A stretch of DNA of 8,853 nt. Source: Anaerolineaceae bacterium (GTDB taxonomy: Bacteria; Chloroflexota; Anaerolineae; Anaerolineales; Anaerolineaceae). The stretch spans positions 9,935 through 18,787 of the forward strand of contig WOZC01000147.1 of assembly GCA_011620465.1 (NCBI GenBank), in the 5' to 3' direction. A program made the translations under genes and the position numbers. Shown piece by piece: positions 6,801-8,853 of this stretch (within the stretch, counting starts at the first letter, position 1; every line of letters starts with the position of its first letter). A model generated the notes under the pieces. The model did no database searches. It worked only from the letters and a program-made list of their open reading frames with translations, and was not told the DNA's origin.

Positions 6801-8561
6801 CTAATTTGAGAAATATACATGCTCGAAGTTCTCTGCGCCTACAGGTTGTGGCGTATAGCCCTGAACCGAGGAAGAAAGAATCAGAGGTGTATTGTTATGG
6901 CCTAACCAAATCCTGGCTACATCATCATGCAGCATTTGCTCAGCCTGGCGATAGAGCGCAGCCCGTGCTTCTGGATCCGGCAGAGTAACAGCTTCCTGCA
7001 GGATCGCCGCAAGAGCGGCATTCTGATACCAACCTTCTTGTTGAATTGGTTCAGCGCCGGAGTTATAGAAGTAACCCAGGAAGTTATCAGGATCACCATT
7101 ATCGCCACCCCAGCCTAACAGGTATAAACCCATCAGAGTACCATTTCTGCGGCTGCCAAGATAAGTTGGCCAATCGCCTTCGAGGTAGAGTTCAGCATTG
7201 AAGCCTGCAGCATTGAGGTTAGCAGCCATACCTTCGCCAATCTCTTTTGCAGCCGGGAAGTAGAAGCGAGTTACGGGCATGTAGTACAGACGCAGCGGGA
7301 TTTTCTCGCCGGCGGTGTAGAGTACATTACCATCGGCATCCGTAACATCTTCAGCCACTGTCACTTCGCTTAGCCCTTCCGGGAATCCAGCATCAGCCAG
7401 TAAGGATCTGGAAAGTTCTGGATCATAGGTCCAGTCCTGAATATCCGCATTGTGACCAAGCAGTAAGGGTGGCAGGAAATTTGTAGCAACAGCGCCATAC
7501 TTACCGAAGAAGTTTGAAATCAAGCCTTCCTTATCAATTGCATGGGCAACAGCTTCGCGAACACGGACGTCCTGAAATTCCTGGATCTTGAAGTTAAAAG
7601 CCAGGTAGCTGGTATTTAACGCAGGTCGGGTCAGAATTTGCAAATTGGGATCTTCTTCAGCAGTCATGAGGTCTTCAACAACAGCTTGTTCCAATGCATC
7701 GATATCGCCAGCCTGCAGTGCCAGGAAGCGTGCTGAATCATCAGGGATGACCCGGATGATAACATTCTTGATCTTTGCCGGCTCCCCCCAGTAATTTTCA
7801 TTCGCAACCAGTACGATCTCGGTACCTTCTTGCCACGAAACAAACTTATAGGGTCCAGTACCCACACAACCGCCAGTAGGCGTGCCGTATGCTTCCCCAG
7901 CCGCTTCAATCGCAGCAGGGCTTGAAATCGCGAACATATCCATGGCCAGATTGGCCAGGAAGGGAGCCATAGGCGAACTCAGCACAAATTCGATATTGAG
8001 ATCGTCAATCTTTTTAACCTCTGTAATGATGCTTGCATCATCAAAACCACCCCACATGGCTTCGTAATATTCAAAAACCTGGCTGGGGAAGTGGTAGGGA
8101 TGATCAGTAAAGCGCCAGCGTTCAAAGTTAAAAATAACCGCATCCGCGTTGAAGTCAGTGCCGTCGTGGAATTTTACGCCCTCGCGTAATTTACAAGCCC
8201 AAACGCTTGCATCTTCGTTTGCAGTACATTCAGCCAAAGAAGGCACGGGATTGGTGGTTCCCTGTTCAAAAGCGTAGAGTGAATCCAGGACCTGCCCGGT
8301 GACCCTAAAAGATTCACCGTCAGTGACCAAAGAAGGATCAAGTTGAACCGAATCAGCTCCACGTCCAAAGATAAAAGTGTCTTTTACCACTTCTGTTTCT
8401 ATAGGTTCTTCAGGTTCCTCAGGTTCTTCTACAACTTCTGCAGGCGCTTCTGGTTCAACCTCAGTCTCTGCAGGCGCTTCTGCTGGTGCCGCGCAAGCTG
8501 AAAGAAGCATGCTCGACATAATTAGAAGCACAAACAATTTATAAAATACTTTTCTATTCAT
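6801..8561 (-). CDS. dppA: Dipeptide/oligopeptide ABC transporter substrate-binding lipoprotein (SBP family 5)
   Basis: Extracytoplasmic peptide-binding protein, 586 residues, membrane-anchored by lipid. Seen: a signal peptide (MNRK then a hydrophobic core), a lipobox LSAC with the lipidated Cys at 23, then an acidic Pro/Glu/Ala-rich linker (about 24-58) that probably serves as a flexible tether. The family-5 fold follows: TDGESFRVTGQVLDSLY (80-96), LREGVKFHDG (125-134), GTGPYKF (234-240), VREAVAHAIDKE (334-345) and GDNGDPDNF (486-494). The last motif matches DppA-type proteins, where an Asp in this region binds the peptide's amino group. C112 and C123 may form a disulfide. I chose ATG 8559-8561 because AGGAG (8566-8570) precedes it; an in-frame ATG at 8573 lacks a ribosome site and itself contains part of that AGGAG context. 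First gene of the operon. Peptide binding is well supported; the exact peptide is not. Confidence 0.94.
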   Translation of the reverse strand: MNRKVFYKLFVLLIMSSMLLSACAAPAEAPAETEVEPEAPAEVVEEPEEPEEPIETEVVKDTFIFGRGADSVQLDPSLVTDGESFRVTGQVLDSLYAFEQGTTNPVPSLAECTANEDASVWACKLREGVKFHDGTDFNADAVIFNFERWRFTDHPYHFPSQVFEYYEAMWGGFDDASIITEVKKIDDLNIEFVLSSPMAPFLANLAMDMFAISSPAAIEAAGEAYGTPTGGCVGTGPYKFVSWQEGTEIVLVANENYWGEPAKIKNVIIRVIPDDSARFLALQAGDIDALEQAVVEDLMTAEEDPNLQILTRPALNTSYLAFNFKIQEFQDVRVREAVAHAIDKEGLISNFFGKYGAVATNFLPPLLLGHNADIQDWTYDPELSRSLLADAGFPEGLSEVTVAEDVTDADGNVLYTAGEKIPLRLYYMPVTRFYFPAAKEIGEGMAANLNAAGFNAELYLEGDWPTYLGSRRNGTLMGLYLLGWGGDNGDPDNFLGYFYNSGAEPIQQEGWYQNAALAAILQEAVTLPDPEARAALYRQAEQMLHDDVARIWLGHNNTPLILSSSVQGYTPQPVGAENFEHVYFSN

Positions 8562-8565
8562 TTTT

Positions 8566-8570
8566 CTCCT
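8566..8570 (-). promoter_or_regulatory. Ribosome binding site deciding the dppA start
   Basis: AGGAG on the minus strand lies 4 nt before ATG 8559-8561. The in-frame ATG at 8571-8573 is upstream of this site, with only A/T-rich sequence and no purine-rich motif before it. The start is therefore set four codons later than the longest frame. Confidence 0.8.
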
Positions 8571-8579
8571 CATGCATGG

Positions 8580-8627
8580 TTAATTAAATTTAAGAAAATT
8601 GGAAATTAAGTTATTGACTTTGCTCAA
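8580..8627 (-). CDS. Possible 15-codon leader ORF upstream of dppA (TTG start)
   Basis: A perfect extended Shine-Dalgarno, AAAGGAGGT (8632-8640), stands 71 nt or more before the dppA start with no long gene behind it. Four nt after it is TTG (8625-8627), opening a frame of 15 codons that ends in TAA at 8580-8582; the peptide would read MSKVNNLISNFLKFN. The spacing equals that used by thrS and dppA in this window. It could be a leader peptide, a ribosome standby site, or chance. The peptide has no run of one amino acid, so classic attenuation is not indicated. I do not recognise it. Confidence 0.3.
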   Translation of the reverse strand: MSKVNNLISNFLKFN

Positions 8628-8699
8628 ATATACCTCCTTTTGGAACAAGAAAAGGTAACGATTATTCGATTCTGCTATGCAGTCTGGAAAATTTAGAAA

Positions 8700-8708
8700 A
8701 TTGTAACA
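8700..8708 (-). promoter_or_regulatory. Possible extended -10 promoter for the peptide operon
   Basis: TGTTACAAT on the minus strand gives a TACAAT -10 (8700-8705) with the extended TGn element. No good -35 hexamer lies 16-18 nt upstream, so the assignment rests on the extended -10 and on location. Other A/T-rich hexamers nearby are possible. Confidence 0.3.
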
Positions 8709-8798
8709 CTAATCACATTTTTCATTTCATTAATATTTTTGCAGGTTTAAAATTGGTTAATTTACAGGTGAAAATTTGAAATAATAGAAAATTAATAT

Positions 8799-8830
8799 AA
8801 AAAAAGAACATCCTCAATGAGGATGTTCTT
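8799..8830 (-). terminator. Intrinsic terminator after the tRNA
   Basis: On the minus strand AAGAACATCCTC (8819-8830) pairs perfectly with GAGGATGTTCTT (8804-8815) around a 3-nt loop: a 12-bp stem that runs into seven T (8799-8805). It starts 3 nt after the tRNA 3' end and separates the tRNA transcript from the peptide operon. Confidence 0.92.
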
Positions 8831-8833
8831 CGA

Positions 8834-8853
8834 TGGGTGGTATAGGACTCGAA
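8834..8853 (-). tRNA. tRNA 3' end (partial; identity not determinable)
   Basis: On the minus strand the window begins with the T-loop TTCGAGT (8847-8853), then the 3' strand of the T-stem CCTAT (8842-8846), the 3' acceptor strand ACCACCC (8835-8841) and discriminator A (8834). These lengths (7, 5, 7, 1) fit tRNA positions 54-73 exactly. CCA is not encoded; TCG follows, then a terminator. The 5' acceptor strand should read GGGTGGT. The anticodon is outside the window. Confidence 0.85.

Larger units (their letters stand above)
8574..8798 (-). other. A/T-rich leader and promoter region of the peptide operon
   Basis: This stretch of about 225 bp between the tRNA terminator and the dppA start is very A/T-rich and has no substantial gene on either strand. 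Since a strong terminator isolates it from the tRNA, it should contain the operon promoter. It also holds the isolated Shine-Dalgarno and possible micro-ORF, and a short inverted repeat CTGCTATGCAG at about 8672-8682 that could be an operator, though five-base arms are weak evidence. Confidence 0.6.

Noticed and set aside
1..8853. Hidden mobile element, CRISPR array, phage or defence island
   Set aside because: No transposase, integrase, nuclease or toxin genes, no regularly spaced repeats and no terminal inverted repeats were found; the genes form two coherent housekeeping or metabolic units.
8834..8853. Assigning an amino acid to the partial tRNA
   Set aside because: Only positions 54-73 are present; the anticodon is outside the window and the acceptor sequence alone is not decisive.

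Overview
The window is about 8.85 kb of a bacterial chromosome of moderate G+C, and every gene in it lies on the minus strand. It reads as ordinary, well-organised core and metabolic DNA. There is no sign of phage, transposon, CRISPR or toxin-antitoxin content, and no wholly new system. The acidic Pro/Glu/Ala-rich linker after the lipobox Cys of the solute-binding protein, the T-box in front of thrS, and the mix of gene types suggest a monoderm-like lineage. My best guess is Chloroflexota (Anaerolineae-like). That is inference from style, not proof.

Layout from right to left, in the direction of transcription. At the right edge (8834-8853) is the last 20 nt of a tRNA, followed by a strong intrinsic terminator (8799-8830). 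An AT-rich leader of about 240 bp follows, with a possible extended -10 promoter and an isolated perfect Shine-Dalgarno that may serve a 15-codon ORF. Next comes a six-gene operon: dppA-like peptide-binding lipoprotein (6801-8561), dppB-like permease (5648-6700, TTG start), dppC-like permease (4407-5651), dppD-like ATPase (3397-4392), dppF-like ATPase (2417-3400) and an enolase-superfamily dipeptide epimerase of the L-Ala-D/L-Glu type (1354-2385). The genes are tightly packed: two ATGA start/stop overlaps, then gaps of 14 and 31 nt. The exception is a 97-nt gap after dppA that holds a perfect 10-bp G/C-rich hairpin.

The operon's likely job is peptide uptake and salvage. The lipoprotein captures peptides, the B/C/D/F complex imports them using ATP, and the epimerase interconverts L-Ala-D-Glu and L-Ala-L-Glu so that peptides derived from murein can be hydrolysed to ordinary amino acids. 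The transporter and epimerase partnership is known from murein-peptide recycling clusters. The unusual member is the DppC-like permease, which is about 100 residues longer than usual because of a hydrophobic insertion predicted to add about four membrane segments.

Left of the operon is a 250-bp gene-free stretch with one imperfect hairpin, then a separate transcription unit: a sigma70-type promoter (1074-1101), a complete T-box leader (about 831-1066) with ACC (Thr) as specifier and UGGA in the T-box bulge, and the 5' part of thrS (1-766), which runs off the left edge. This ThrS begins directly at the editing domain and lacks the N-terminal TGS domain. An in-frame stop upstream and the T-box itself rule out a missed longer start.
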